Shown: positions 8,509 to 19,729 of the stretch, piece by piece
Layout: every line of letters begins with the position of its first letter
Numbering within the stretch: the stretch's first letter is position 1
DNA from: Paraphoma chrysanthemicola
Lineage: Eukaryota; Ascomycota; Dothideomycetes; Pleosporales; Phaeosphaeriaceae
DNA length: 64,000 bases
Assembly: GCA_020744225.1 (NCBI GenBank)
Contig: JAGMWG010000004.1
Location: 1-64,000 of the forward strand
Direction: 5' to 3'
The notes under the pieces: generated by a model
What the model was told of the DNA's origin: nothing
Database searches by the model: none
What the model saw: the letters and a program-made list of their open reading frames with translations, nothing else
Translations under genes and position numbers: made by a program

Positions 8509-11500
8509 TAACCTACTGCAGCAACTTCTTACTGTTAAGCACGTTTGCGTACTCTAAGAAGTTGCTGTTACTTATTATATTACTTACTACATCTACACTA
8601 ACTACTACAACTGCTACTAGATTACTCTTACTATACTTCTACTCTATACAGTTAATACTACGCTTTTATATCTAGCCTACTAAGTCTTTAATAAGCGCTT
8701 AGTATAGTACTACAACTACTGTTACACTAGCTCTGTCTAAGTAAGCTAGTATAGTAAATAGTAAGCTCTTACTACCTCTAGTTAGAAGTACAACAATAAG
8801 CAGCGTTACTCTGTTAAGTACAGCGTGCAGTGCTGCCTTCTGCTCTACAGACTAAAAACTAACGTTTACTTAACTAAGCACCTACTGCATTACTTTCTAA
8901 ACTGCTTCAGCCTAATTACTATTAACTTAACTATCTTCTTGCCGTAGTATTAGCTCTCTATATCTGCTATTGTTGTTCTTGCTACGCTTCTGTCTCTTTC
9001 TTATTTTACCTAAGCTACTACTGCCTATCTATTTCTTTACCTTTATACACTTATTCTCGTTAAGCCTTAAGAAGTAGTGCTACAGCATGCTAAGCAGCTA
9101 AAAAACCTTAATTAAGCGTACGCTAAGATGCTTAATAATATTAATTAGCACGCTGTAGTTTCCTACTCTCATTACTGTTATCTGTAAGTTCTATAGCTTA
9201 ACTACGTTCTCTCTATCTTTATCTACCTCTGCCTCTTTAATTTCTCTAATCTCGTCCTAATACCTCCTACTAAACGACTCCCTAACTACTACTCTACTAA
9301 TCCTAATTACTATATACTAATAGCCTAGCGTGTATAGCTTAACTCTTAGCTTCTTACCTGTCTTCCGTTTAAGTGCTCGTATTAATTAATCTATCTCCTA
9401 CAGCTTCTGTTCGTCTGCCTACACGTAGTCGCTAAACTCTCTACTAAGTACATTAACTCGAAGATACTTCTAAAACAGCTGTAAATAAGCTAAGAATACG
9501 ACTATAACCTGCTTAAGCTACGGTAAGAGAAACTACAGTACTACTTTTAGCTTGTTCTACTACAATTGCAACTTGTAATAACATATAACTATTATAACTT
9601 ATCCGTCCATAATAAAGATGTTTTAGTCCTGCAGTACACTATTACGATGCTGCATTATAGTAATCTTAGACTCTCTACCTAGCTGCCTTAAAGTTACGTG
9701 AACGCACACTATTAGCAACTCTAAGAAGTGATCTACCTAACGTAAGTACTGCTTTACCTACTTTATCTTCTAATTTTCTTTGCTAGAGTGTATTTTCTAT
9801 TCTTTTTAGCTCTGCAATAATTAAGTAAGCATCTATAGTAGTCTACTATTAAGACTATTATTGCGCTAATAAACAAATAAGACACTACACTAGGTAAATG
9901 TAACATCGTTAATAAGCTCTTTAAGTCTAATAGCAAACTAGTTAGCTGTCTTTGCAGTCTAAAGTAGCTTCTACTACAGCGTATACTCTGCCTTAGCTAC
10001 TAGCTTCTAAGCCATTCTGCGGAAGCAATTAAGAACAATTAGCTAGCTATATAGATAAAAAATCTTCTTATCTTTTAACTAGTATACGTTACCTAAGTTA
10101 CTAGCGTTTAGCGTAACAAACTTTCTATACGCTAGTAAGTTAATAATCTCGCTTATTGGACTGTATAAGCTGTCTACTAGAAATCTTCTTCTTATTATTA
10201 GAAAACGCTCTTAATTCTTGTTTGTCTGCTTATCGCGCTGTACTGCTAGAAGTAGCTTCTCTATACTAAGCACCTATACGCAGTAGATTATACTAGTAAG
10301 TATATACGAATAGTACTTTACCTTGCGTAAGCAGTCTATCTTAGAGTTAATATCTAGTACGGCTAGAAAGTAAATTAAGCTACTACTAAACAGTCTATCG
10401 CTAACAGGCTTAAAGATAAATAACGCTAGCGCCTTAAGCAGTGCCTCTGTCTAAGTATCTGTATCTTCTCTATCTAGAGTAACTTATAGCTGTATAGCTA
10501 GTCGCTTCTGTACCTTAGTCTAGCAGAAGAGCTTACGTGTGTTCTTTATTATATCTACTGCTTTTACGTAATCTTAACGTTGTTAGCAACGCCTAATACT
10601 GTTGCACTCGCTGTTGCTATTACTGTTGCTCTTACGTTTAGAAATTGAACCCGTACTATCGCTCTTCTTGCTACTGTTAGTAGTAACGCTATTACTATTA
10701 ATATCATTATCTTAACAAGCTCTTATCTGCGTAATTCTACTCTCCTTATCTGTGATAATGCAAAGAAAGTAGTAGACAAACTTAACTATGTAGCTCACAT
10801 ACTAGGCTTAACTCTCTAGGTTCTGTAGTTAAGTAATTAGCTGCTAATTAACCTCGTGTTGTTTTACACTCTTTAGCTATTATTGCGTCTCGTGTGTAAG
10901 TGTTAACAAGCTCTTAACGCTTCTTTTAACTAGTAGCTTTATTAGCTTAGCAGCCTGCTTTAGCTTTGCCTCGTTTACGTTAAGCAGTTAAATCTAATGC
11001 GTAAGATACATTCGGTTCCGTTTTACAAGATGCTCTAGCTACCTAGTCTACTTAAACTAGCTAGTTCTATCTATCTTTGCCGTCTCCGCGTCTATAACCT
11101 GCGCCTTTTCTTCCTCTAACTGCTTTATCTTACTCTAACTAGTAAGTAGCTTATTTACTTTATCTTGCACCTTAACTATAGTAGACAGCTTATTCTCGTT
11201 ATTAGCTTTATTAACTACAAAGTATTGCTGCAGCCCACTAGTCTAGAAGAACGTCTGTACCTTAACTTCTGTATAGAACTTACTTGTATTGCCTATTTAT
11301 TGCAGCTTATAATACTTCCTATAGTGTATCTAGAAGCTAACTTTATTAATAGAAATATAATTGCAGTCTGTATTAGTGCATTAATATCTACTTAGCAGCT
11401 TTCTAAGCTCTTAAATTAGCTACTCTATTAGTAACGGTAAGCGCACCTAATTAGCTTTTTTGATTGTAGCCTAGCTGTACTACTTAATAATTACTCTCTA

Positions 11501-11690
11501 CTCTTTAGCTACTACAGTATAGTAGTTACAAAGATATAAATTAAGATTCTGTATACTTGTTGTGTATTCTAGACAGACGAGTACTGTATACTTGTGTAGA
11601 TAATAGAAGTATTTTTCTGCATTATCTATAGTAAGAGTACTTACATTACTACGTATCTTCTATCGTCTTAGCAAATTCTGCGAATAAGTA
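8501..11690 (-). pseudogene. RIP-degraded OrsD/RecQ helicase-like gene, N-terminal part (copy A, proximal half)
   Basis: Reading down from about 11690 on the minus strand gives, through many TAG/TAA codons, YQCTNTDCNYISI and KVQTFF(stop)TSGLQQYFVVNKA (DUF3505/OrsD-like finger). Then come ALLKALALFIFKPVSD, VLSIEKLLLAVQRDKQT, LYSPISEIINLLAYRKFVTL, YLR(stop)VDHFLELLIVCVHV, MQHRNSVLQD(stop)NIFIMDG, and finally VIVD at the hAT junction. The order matches the N-terminal region of fungal telomere-linked RecQ-like proteins (family recalled, not searched). Stops fall where CAG, CAA or TGG are expected, the signature of C-to-T change on both strands. Confidence 0.8.
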
Positions 11691-13200
11691 GTGCTCAGTG
11701 CTGTAGGCTGTGCCTTAAAGCAACCTTCTATATTTTCTCTGCAGTTAATAATTTTATATAAAAATAGCCTTAGACTATACTAAGTAAGCGCTAAATTTAA
11801 ATAAAGCTGCTGCTGCTCCTTTTCTAGATATAAGTTTCGTTATTACTTTGCTGAAATGTAACTGTTGTAATAGAGCTGCGTGATCTACGTTTACAGCAGA
11901 ACTTTACTAACTTTTATAAAACTTAACGTAACTAATCTAGCTGTAACTATAACAGTTATTTAAATATATAAAGTAATTACTTTACTATAGTAACTACTGC
12001 AAACAACTTTCTTATACATTTTAAAGCAATCTTACTAATATTAATAAACCTTTTGCATATAGGCAATTGCGTACGTTTTTTTACTGCTTTTGCTTAGCGT
12101 AACAGTAGTACTAGCTAATTTTAGTACATAACAGGCCTAATAGTTAGCCTCCTCTTAGTAAGGCCTAAATAGTCGCGTTATCTTAGTTAGGTAGTAAGAC
12201 TAGCTACAGCTTACTTAATAAGTTAGTCTATAACTTTAACTATTTAGCTAAGAAGAGAATTATAGTAGTCTAGTAAGTAGCTTACTTAGCTTAACTGCGC
12301 TAGATTATACTAGCTTAAGTATTTAGACTAGCTATTATAGTTAAACTAGCTAGTATAATTAGTCTTTATAGTTCTAGCCTCTATAATATTTTACGCCTAT
12401 CTATAGTAGTACTAGACTATCTCTACTTCTACTAAGATCTGCGTAGCCTCTATACTATACACTAGTAATATTATAAGCTTAGTAATAGTGTTAGCTTCTA
12501 GAGAGTAGAACATAGTAAAGTATTACTAACAGCTACTTATCTTAAAGAAGGTTTACACCTTTACCTAGCTCTAGCGCTAGAAATTAGTCTTAGTAGTGTA
12601 CTAGCTATATTTCTAGCTAAGATACTACTATACAGCTTTAAGGTGCGTACTAATAAAGCTATAGCTTAGTTCTTAGTACGTAAGAGCGTTAATTAGCTTA
12701 CTAAAAAGAAAAATAGGTAGACTAAGTAGTATAAGTAAAGAGACTTAGTTAAGAGAGTTAAGTAGAAGCTAGTTAAAGCCTTTTTAGTCTTAAATTGCGT
12801 AGCAGACTTACTTAGGTAGCTAGTGCGCCTCTTTAAGATACTAGTTCTAGTTTAGAATAGTACTATAATTATAGTAGATAATTACTTTATACGCAGGTAA
12901 GTAATAAAGTAAATTAGCTACCTGCTCTAGTATATCTAGTATAGTAAAGAGAGAGAGAGAGATATAAAGATAAGGTAAGTATAAAGAAGTAAGAAGAGAA
13001 GAAAAAAAAAGTAAGGTAGATAGAAGAGTAAGTAGAGCGTTACTTTACTAGTACTACTAGCCTCTATAAGTATAGATAGATAGGTAGTATAGCTAAAATA
13101 AAAGACGCTTATTTTTTTTATAGCGCAATTCTCTATAAAATAGCCTATTTACTTTTATTCTGTAATATCTATAGTCTAGAAATTCTACTAGGTTTAGAGG
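11691..13200. other. RIP-degraded AT-rich repeat, identity not recognised
   Basis: TA-rich sequence of the same mutated style (TAG/CTA and TTAGTT words throughout). Traces of coding-like runs lie at 12640-12850, but I could not assign a family. 12940-13030 is a purine-rich, GA-repeat low-complexity stretch. Ordinary base composition resumes at about 13200, marking the edge of the repeat block. Confidence 0.6.
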
Positions 13201-14464
13201 TGGGAATCCTAAAGAGTCGAGGTTGATTTTCCCTTGGCAGCTAGGGGTCCCTAGCCAATTAGGAGCGGGATGCCACTGGGTTTCCCAGAGTCCTCTTGGC
13301 TAGGTGTGGTCGCTATCTGGTTCCGAAAGTCGATGGGGCAAAACACGACAAAGCAAATGCCACAAGAACAACAGGCTAGGCACCAACGCCGCTATCAGCA
13401 AGTCGAGCAAGAAACAATATCGTCTCTCAACGACCAGAAAGGTTAGCGGCCAGAATCGCTCAATGCTACAGGTGCTTGAAGATTACACCAATGAAGGCCA
13501 AGGTGATTCATAGCCGTCCTCTTCCGAGAAAGTGGAAGCCTACAAGGCCTTCATCATTCGTTTCTCTAGTGAGAGTGGACCATGACAGCGCGCCTCTCAC
13601 TGCAGTTCGACCATTCTCGTAGCACGTGCTGAGTTTCGCAGTCTCACCTCATCCGCAAAACGCGCTCTGCAGCGAAACAGCGTTACTCTTCGCGATTCGG
13701 AACTTCTTGCTACAACAATTAGCCCTTTTTTTCGTCTCTATACAGCTGCAGAGCGCGATACCAGGACGTGAGTCTTGCTGCACGAGGAGGCGCTGCTCCA
13801 AACGTGGAATCTCAGACCGCCGTAATATGCACGTGTCCAACTACAGGGTGATATCCACGGTGATATGAGTGCTTTGAAGACTCTAGCAGCATCTAGGTCC
13901 ATGCTTCGCTACATTAAATTGAGACAGCGCTGACTTTTCTGCAGGTGAATCGTTCGCCACGGCGCGACCATCTCGTATAATAGAGCCAGATCTGCCAGTT
14001 CTCGAAGAACTATTCTAGCAGAATCATCACGAGTAATTCGAAGCAAGTCAAGGCGGCCCGCAGTCGTCCTGCATTGAAGACTTCGACGCTTATGACTCCC
14101 CACGTTTCACGATACATCCTCGAGCGATCGCCCGCCGCAACACTCGTCCAGAGCCACCAAAGTGCCAAGCAGATGAAGACCTTGTGCCGCAGACGCTGGA
14201 GCGCATCTTCACTCGACTAAATGACCCAGAGGCCTTGCCCACAGCTGCTCAACTGCCGGCATCAACAGCGCCGCCAGGCGACCGCCTCGACTACCTCGTT
14301 GAGGCCTTTGATAATTAAATCACGCGATGCCTATTCTGTTTGAGTCGCAGTGCGGCTCGCAAAGCATCATACACTAGGTTCGGACGCAGCATGCGAATAA
14401 GTAGATTATCGTGGAGTTCTATTGCTCTACTTTAATGCCCTGGGTAGCATTACAACTGCATTCA
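13201..14464 (+). pseudogene. Decayed coding sequence, unknown product
   Basis: Normal base composition but no complete gene. On the plus strand a frame about 13540-13770 reads SVTLRDSELLATTISPFFRL and TAAERDTRT. Another ends at 14320 with PKCQADEDLVPQTLERIFTR and GDRLDYLVEAFDN before a stop. Both are interrupted upstream by stops. They may be pieces of one dead gene; I do not recognise it. No evidence for a live gene. Confidence 0.35.
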
Positions 14465-16612
14465 TCAAATCCCATCTCGACTTTGCTCCGCCTCCCGTTC
14501 AACAAACGCAAACTCCCAGTCTCCACCTATCTTTCTCACGTCTCCTGACTCAATGCTAGCTTGGACTTCCGCCTGGATGCGTTGTTTCGTTTCTCGATCC
14601 TCTTCGTAGTATTGCTCAGCTTCCTCCACGTGAGACCTGTAACGCTCTTGAGTGGTCCGGTTCTCATTGCTGACTATGATATTGAGCTCGGCCGTTTTAT
14701 TTGTTGCCCTGTCAACAGCCGATATCTAGGTCGAAGTGTTAGTGCACAGACACACAGGATTTTGAATATGCTTACTTTTATGTCGTCTTCGTAAACGTTG
14801 ACTTGAATTACGACATCAACCTGGAGCCCAGTCAATCTACCATCAGAACATAGACCTGAACCAAGACGCACCTTTGCAGTTCCACGCTTGCCCCCACTAA
14901 GTGCAAGGGCAGGAAGAGTTCCCATATATATGTTATCCTTAGTCTGAGGCCGTTCACCTTGGAAGACCCGAATATTCATCGCCTCTTGGTTATCCATTAT
15001 AGTGGTGAAGAGCCGTGACTTTTTGGCTGGCAGACTGGCACCTCGGAGGAGTATGGGATGCATCAAGCCGCCAGCTGTTTCTATGCCTATGCATACGTTA
15101 GCGTATGCAGTCACCGTTCATGTTCTTGTCTCTACCTATTGATAATGTACTGACATCGACTAGACATCCAGTATATCCGTCATGAGCCAGAATTGCGCCT
15201 TGAATTGCCGCACCGATTGCGATGGTCTCGGTACCGTTCAAGTATGAGAGAATGTGTATAGGAACGTCGTCCTTGGAGAAGTATTCCCTTATCATGTTTC
15301 GTACCAGAGGCATGTTTGTGGAGCCGCCGGCGAGTACTACTTCTTCGATCATACTCTTATTGAGCCGGGCGACTTCAAGAACGCTGTCAATGGAGGAGAT
15401 CGCTTCTTTGATCAACGGCGTCATCATAGAATCCTGACAAAGTAAAGTGTTAGCTATCTTTCATTATACCGCACTGAAGATAGATCTTACAAACTCGAAG
15501 CGTGTGAAGTTGTGCTGAAATGTCGTCCCGTGGGAAGAATCTTGGACAGTGATTGTAGCTAGATCCTCAATCGACAAATTGCGTTTCCCTTGTTCTATTT
15601 CAAGCCTCAATTTTTCGATAGCATCCCTGTCCTACAAAGCAGTCTTGATTAGCGAGGTCCTTAATTCTGTCTCAGCATATTTACCTACCCTGCGCAAGTC
15701 CGTGTTGTGTCCGGCGATGAGGTGCTGAATGGTATGATGAAGCCATCGCTTATTCACATCCTCTCCACCTAGGCCCAAACTTTCTGCTGACCCTAGCATT
15801 TCAATCACACCTTCCTCAATGCTCAAAGCTGCTACATTGAGTGTGGTTCCCCCCATATCGAATACTAGCACGTTACGCTCGTCGAAGCGAGGCTTCGTTC
15901 TCCCGTCCAATCTGTCCTGTCCATAGGCTAGGCTGGCAACCGTAGGCTCATTGACGACACGCAAGACTTCCATACCAGCCTGAGTCCCAATGTCTTTGAC
16001 AGCGTCACGCTGTGAAGCGCCGAAAGGATATGGTACGGTCATAACCGCGTAGCCCACAGTTGTGTTGAGGTGGTCAGACGCAATCTCTTGCAGATGCTTG
16101 ACGATTGATATTGTTGTTTCAGTATCAGAGAGGTAAGTTCTGACATCAAACTCATCGCTCCTCGTTAACTCAACCATTCCTGGATAAGAATGTCCTGGTA
16201 ATAATCTGAATGGGTTATTCTTGTGCGATGTAGGCTTGAAGCCCGCATCAGAAACAATGTCTTTGTTCTTGATACACGAGACCCATGGTAAACTCGTTTC
16301 ATTTCCATAATTCCAGCCTCTGTCACTGGAGACACTGATTGCACTACATAGAATTAGGTTGGTGTGATGACATTGCGGTACCTATTTGCGAGATACATTT
16401 GGAGAAGGCTGCATGGGGACTTACTAACTAACACAAGAGACTGTATTTCCCAAACTGATACCAATAATTGGACCGGCGACTGATGGTTCATACTGTGATC
16501 TTACGGGACGTGCCAAGAAGACACCACAGGTGAGGATAGCGAGGGCAAAGAACAAGACGCTTCGATTTCGTTTCGTCATGCATCTACGCGGACGAACCTC
16601 CTGTCTGGACAT
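14465..16612 (-). CDS. Divergent ER-type HSP70-family protein
   Basis: Exons 16612-16425, 16343-15689, 15631-15491, 15433-15136, 15086-14776 and 14725-14465; 617 aa in frame. A hydrophobic signal/anchor (SVLFFALAILTCGVFLA) follows a basic start. HSP70 landmarks follow: GPIIGISLGNTVSCVS (phosphate 1), VNEPTVASLAYG, NVLVFDMGGTTLNVAAL (phosphate 2), LGLGGEDVNKRW, EEVVLAGGSTNMPLVR (adenosine), then the substrate domain (GIETAGG, VFQGERPQTKDN, IQVNVYEDD). Key ATPase residues differ from the family: GIDLGTT is GISLGNT and FDLGGGTFD is FDMGGTTLN, so hydrolysis is doubtful. The C-terminus (AEQSRDGI) lacks HDEL. Probably a secretory-pathway BiP-like paralogue with altered function. Confidence 0.85.
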
Positions 16613-17568
16613 AATATAAGATTTTGAATAAGAGCTGATCTAAATAGTAGGAAAAGAACGAGCAGTTTCGATGGTAGGCCGGACAATAGATGATTGTTTA
16701 GTTTGTTAAAATTAGCTGCAAGCCCGGACACTAGGGTAAATGGACAAGATTGCTGCCTAATAACTTGGCACGTTGTCCTTTTGACTCACTTTCATATGAG
16801 GCCGACGTTTCAAGGCGCCCGGGGAAGAACACGGGCGTAGCGGCTGCGATTTGGTGACTCAGCAAGTGGACATGGTGTCCTCAAGGTCGTGGCTTGGCAC
16901 GTCGCAAAACAGACAAGTTTGACGGAAGCGAGTGTTGCCGAAATATTGATTCCAGAATGTCGTATGCTTTGCTGACACGAATATTGAAAAGAAGCCTACA
17001 TCCACCGCGATTTGACATCCTTTAGTGATAGCCAGGAATTGATACTATACTTGGCTTGTTCGCAAGTACCGCGCTACTAGGTCGAATTGCAGCTTAGCCG
17101 GGTACGGAACTTCACCTTGGTGTCCTCGATAAACGTATGTGCTAACCAGAGCTCAATCTACTATCTCTTTCTTGGCTAGAGTTCTTTCTATGTGTATACA
17201 AGATGAAATTATGTGTCGCTGATCAGCCTCATTCTTCACGTAGAAGCCATCCATGTATGCAGCGACGCGATCAGCTCGCAGGAAACACCTTCGAACTGCG
17301 TTTCGAGCATCAAGCTGTCCATCGCCATCTCGATAGTCAGTAGGGTAGCTGCGACAATTTCTAGTCAGTCGTTCAACCGTTCGCGCCTCTGGAATGTAAA
17401 CACGCTGAGCCGCATTCCACGCTGCAAGCGGACAGCCAATACTTTAGCTCGACTTATTTTGCATAAACTCCAGGCTATTTGCCTTGCTCTCCATAACTCC
17501 ACAACTTTTACAGACAGCTCGGGCATTTCGCATTACCTTGGCCTTAATTGAGACAATACGAAGTCACA
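16613..17568. other. Intergenic, divergent promoters
   Basis: Separates the HSP70-like gene (minus) from the C2H2 gene (plus). No coding signal, repeat or RNA gene recognised. Confidence 0.4.
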
Positions 17569-18786
17569 ATGCTTTTTACGGGACCGAAAAATTCACTTGG
17601 ATGCTTCTGTGGTAGAAGCTACACATCCACAGACGATCTAGAGGAGCATCGAAGAGCCCGAGGCCATTTCCCGTCCCACAGATGCACAGGCTCTTGCAAT
17701 CACCCGGCTTTGAACCCTCACGATGGTCAGACACGTGTATGTGGGTGCTGTGGCAAGACGTGTGAGCGTCTGGACATCTTCCAGGACCATGTCATTGCCA
17801 CAGGACGCTGCTTCTGTTCAGAATGCGACCGAGACTTTCCGAGCCGTCAGGCCTGGGAAGATCATTGTAAATCTGCGAAGCATGCTTCAGAGTTCAAGTG
17901 TTGTGACTGCGACATTTCTTTCAAAGATGTCCATGCTTTGGTTGCACACATGGAGAGTCGCACTCATCGGAGACCGCTCCGACAGAAGACCGTCGAAAAC
18001 AAGAGTACGGATTGTATCAAATGCGCACGGAAGTTTTCGTGCCCGCAATCTCTACAGCAACATAATGATTCTTTGAAGCACAACCCACTCAGCCGACTGG
18101 ACTGTCCCATTGGAACGAATTGCAGAGGAAACTTCATATCACCGTCAGCCCTACTGCACCATCTCGAAAGTGGAAGATGCTCATCAGGGATGCAACGAGA
18201 GAACGTTCTTCAAATTGTCGAATCGTGTGACCTGGGCATTCTCGATCAAGTTCCAGTAGCATCCATGTCTTCTCCAATCTCTTGTCTTCAGTCTCACACT
18301 CTGCCCATCGGGATTGGTTTATGGGAAGCAAGGTCTGATTCTGGAAGTGATTGGTCGATGATCACTCCGTCCTCATCATGTGGCAGCGTAGCAGAGAGCC
18401 TGGAGCAGTGTTCATTACTGGACGATGCAGAGTCTCAGTCGAGGAGTGGTTTGCCTCTCGCGTCGATGACTTCGCAGACTCTACGATGTTCATTATGTCC
18501 AGATTCGCGAGCGGTGTTCTCATCTTCGTCTTCTCTGCAGCAGCATGTGGACTCACCAGTTCATAGGCCCAAAGTGTACAAATGTCCTAGTCTCGGTCAA
18601 GAGGGAAATGCAGCAAGGCATGCAAGAACCTTTTCAACTCTGGCTGGCTTATGTCAGCACTTGGAGAGTGATTCATGCCAAAGCGGTAAACAGGCTCTCT
18701 TCCGCTGCATCGATTTTGTTCAGAAGCAGCTAGAGCAACGAGGGATTGAAGAGATACAGCTGTTACTACCACGTCAAGAGGCGTAA
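17569..18786 (+). CDS. C2H2 zinc-finger protein
   Basis: 405 aa, no intron needed. Start chosen at ATG 17569 (MLFTGPKNSLGCFCG); the frame opens earlier only with a non-ATG codon. At least five C2H2-like fingers: CFCGRSYTSTDDLEEHRRARGH, CFCSECDRDFPSRQAWEDHC and KH following, KCCDCDISFKDVHALVAHM...TH, CIKCARKFSCPQSLQQH...KH and, after a serine-rich linker, LRCSLCPDSRAVF...LQQHVDSPVH. Two divergent Cys/His pairs (CPIGTNCRG; CPSLGQEGNA) may be further degenerate fingers. Many fingers have longer His spacing, as in fungal double-stranded-RNA/U1-type or DNA-binding fingers. Probably nuclear; targets unknown. Confidence 0.8.
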   Translation: MLFTGPKNSLGCFCGRSYTSTDDLEEHRRARGHFPSHRCTGSCNHPALNPHDGQTRVCGCCGKTCERLDIFQDHVIATGRCFCSECDRDFPSRQAWEDHCKSAKHASEFKCCDCDISFKDVHALVAHMESRTHRRPLRQKTVENKSTDCIKCARKFSCPQSLQQHNDSLKHNPLSRLDCPIGTNCRGNFISPSALLHHLESGRCSSGMQRENVLQIVESCDLGILDQVPVASMSSPISCLQSHTLPIGIGLWEARSDSGSDWSMITPSSSCGSVAESLEQCSLLDDAESQSRSGLPLASMTSQTLRCSLCPDSRAVFSSSSSLQQHVDSPVHRPKVYKCPSLGQEGNAARHARTFSTLAGLCQHLESDSCQSGKQALFRCIDFVQKQLEQRGIEEIQLLLPRQEA

Positions 18787-19729
18787 TCTGCACATAATCG
18801 TGGACAAACCAGCCTTGGCTGCCAATCTGTGGAGGTTGTCGAGTATCATAACAGAGTTGCAAAGATACTCGTCATCCGTAACGTATTAGACATAGGCAAA
18901 GTCTGTCCAGCTCATTTTAACTTGTGTGTCTAACACATAATTCAAGTTAGCTAGAGAAGCTTGCAGGGCAGTAGCACGATCAAGAGAGATAGACAACAAA
19001 GAAATGATAGCGAGTGTTAGTCCAGTTGCTACACTTGTACGAGTACGTCAGCACGCAGTCCCACTCAAGTACTAATACCTTAATGAACTAGCCATGAAGA
19101 GCGATCAGGTCGATTGTAGAGGACTTTAGCCAGAGACATCTAACAGACGATATGCTCGAATAATAACCAGGCAGTTCAAGAAGAGGTAGTCACTTTGCAA
19201 GAGTTATGAGTAAAATGTGTGTCGAGAGGTTCAGGATGTGTCAGCCGCCGTTTGCACTTTACTGCCCGAACCACGTGTATCTGCAGCGATATAGTTGATC
19301 AAACACGTACTATATCACGACACGTCCTAACAGCTAAAATTTACGTACGAAGTGCCTAATCCTTCAACAGTCATATCAGTCGTCCTTGCAACACTTTTCG
19401 AGAGCAAGCAGCATCTCCCCGCTGTTACTGTATCGTTTACTAACAGTGAACAAGTCAGCAAGATCCCTGACATACAGTAAGTCCACCCAGGAGGCTCACT
19501 TAGAGAGGGCTGCATCGTTCATAATAAGCAGCGGTCTCAGGTCGCAAACTTCCATGTGATTATGTCTATGTTACAACTACCAGGGATTAATTAGTCTGCC
19601 ACTCTTATAATATTTGTAGGTGTATCTACTGTACTGCAGAAGTGATAAAGGCACTTTCTCGCACCTTACGATCTCACGAATATCTGTCCATATTCCTCGC
19701 ATTGCAATTCTCGGAGAACTTCAAAGGCA
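18787..19729. other. Intergenic
   Basis: About 940 bp of ordinary, slightly AT-rich sequence between the C2H2 gene and the NAD synthetase pseudogene. It would include that pseudogene's former promoter. Nothing recognised. Confidence 0.4.

Noticed and set aside
8132..8557. Open frames rich in Trp/Gly/Val and Pro/Thr near the right end of the hAT
   Set aside because: They arise from the repeated C-rich subterminal arm and have no start context or conservation signs.
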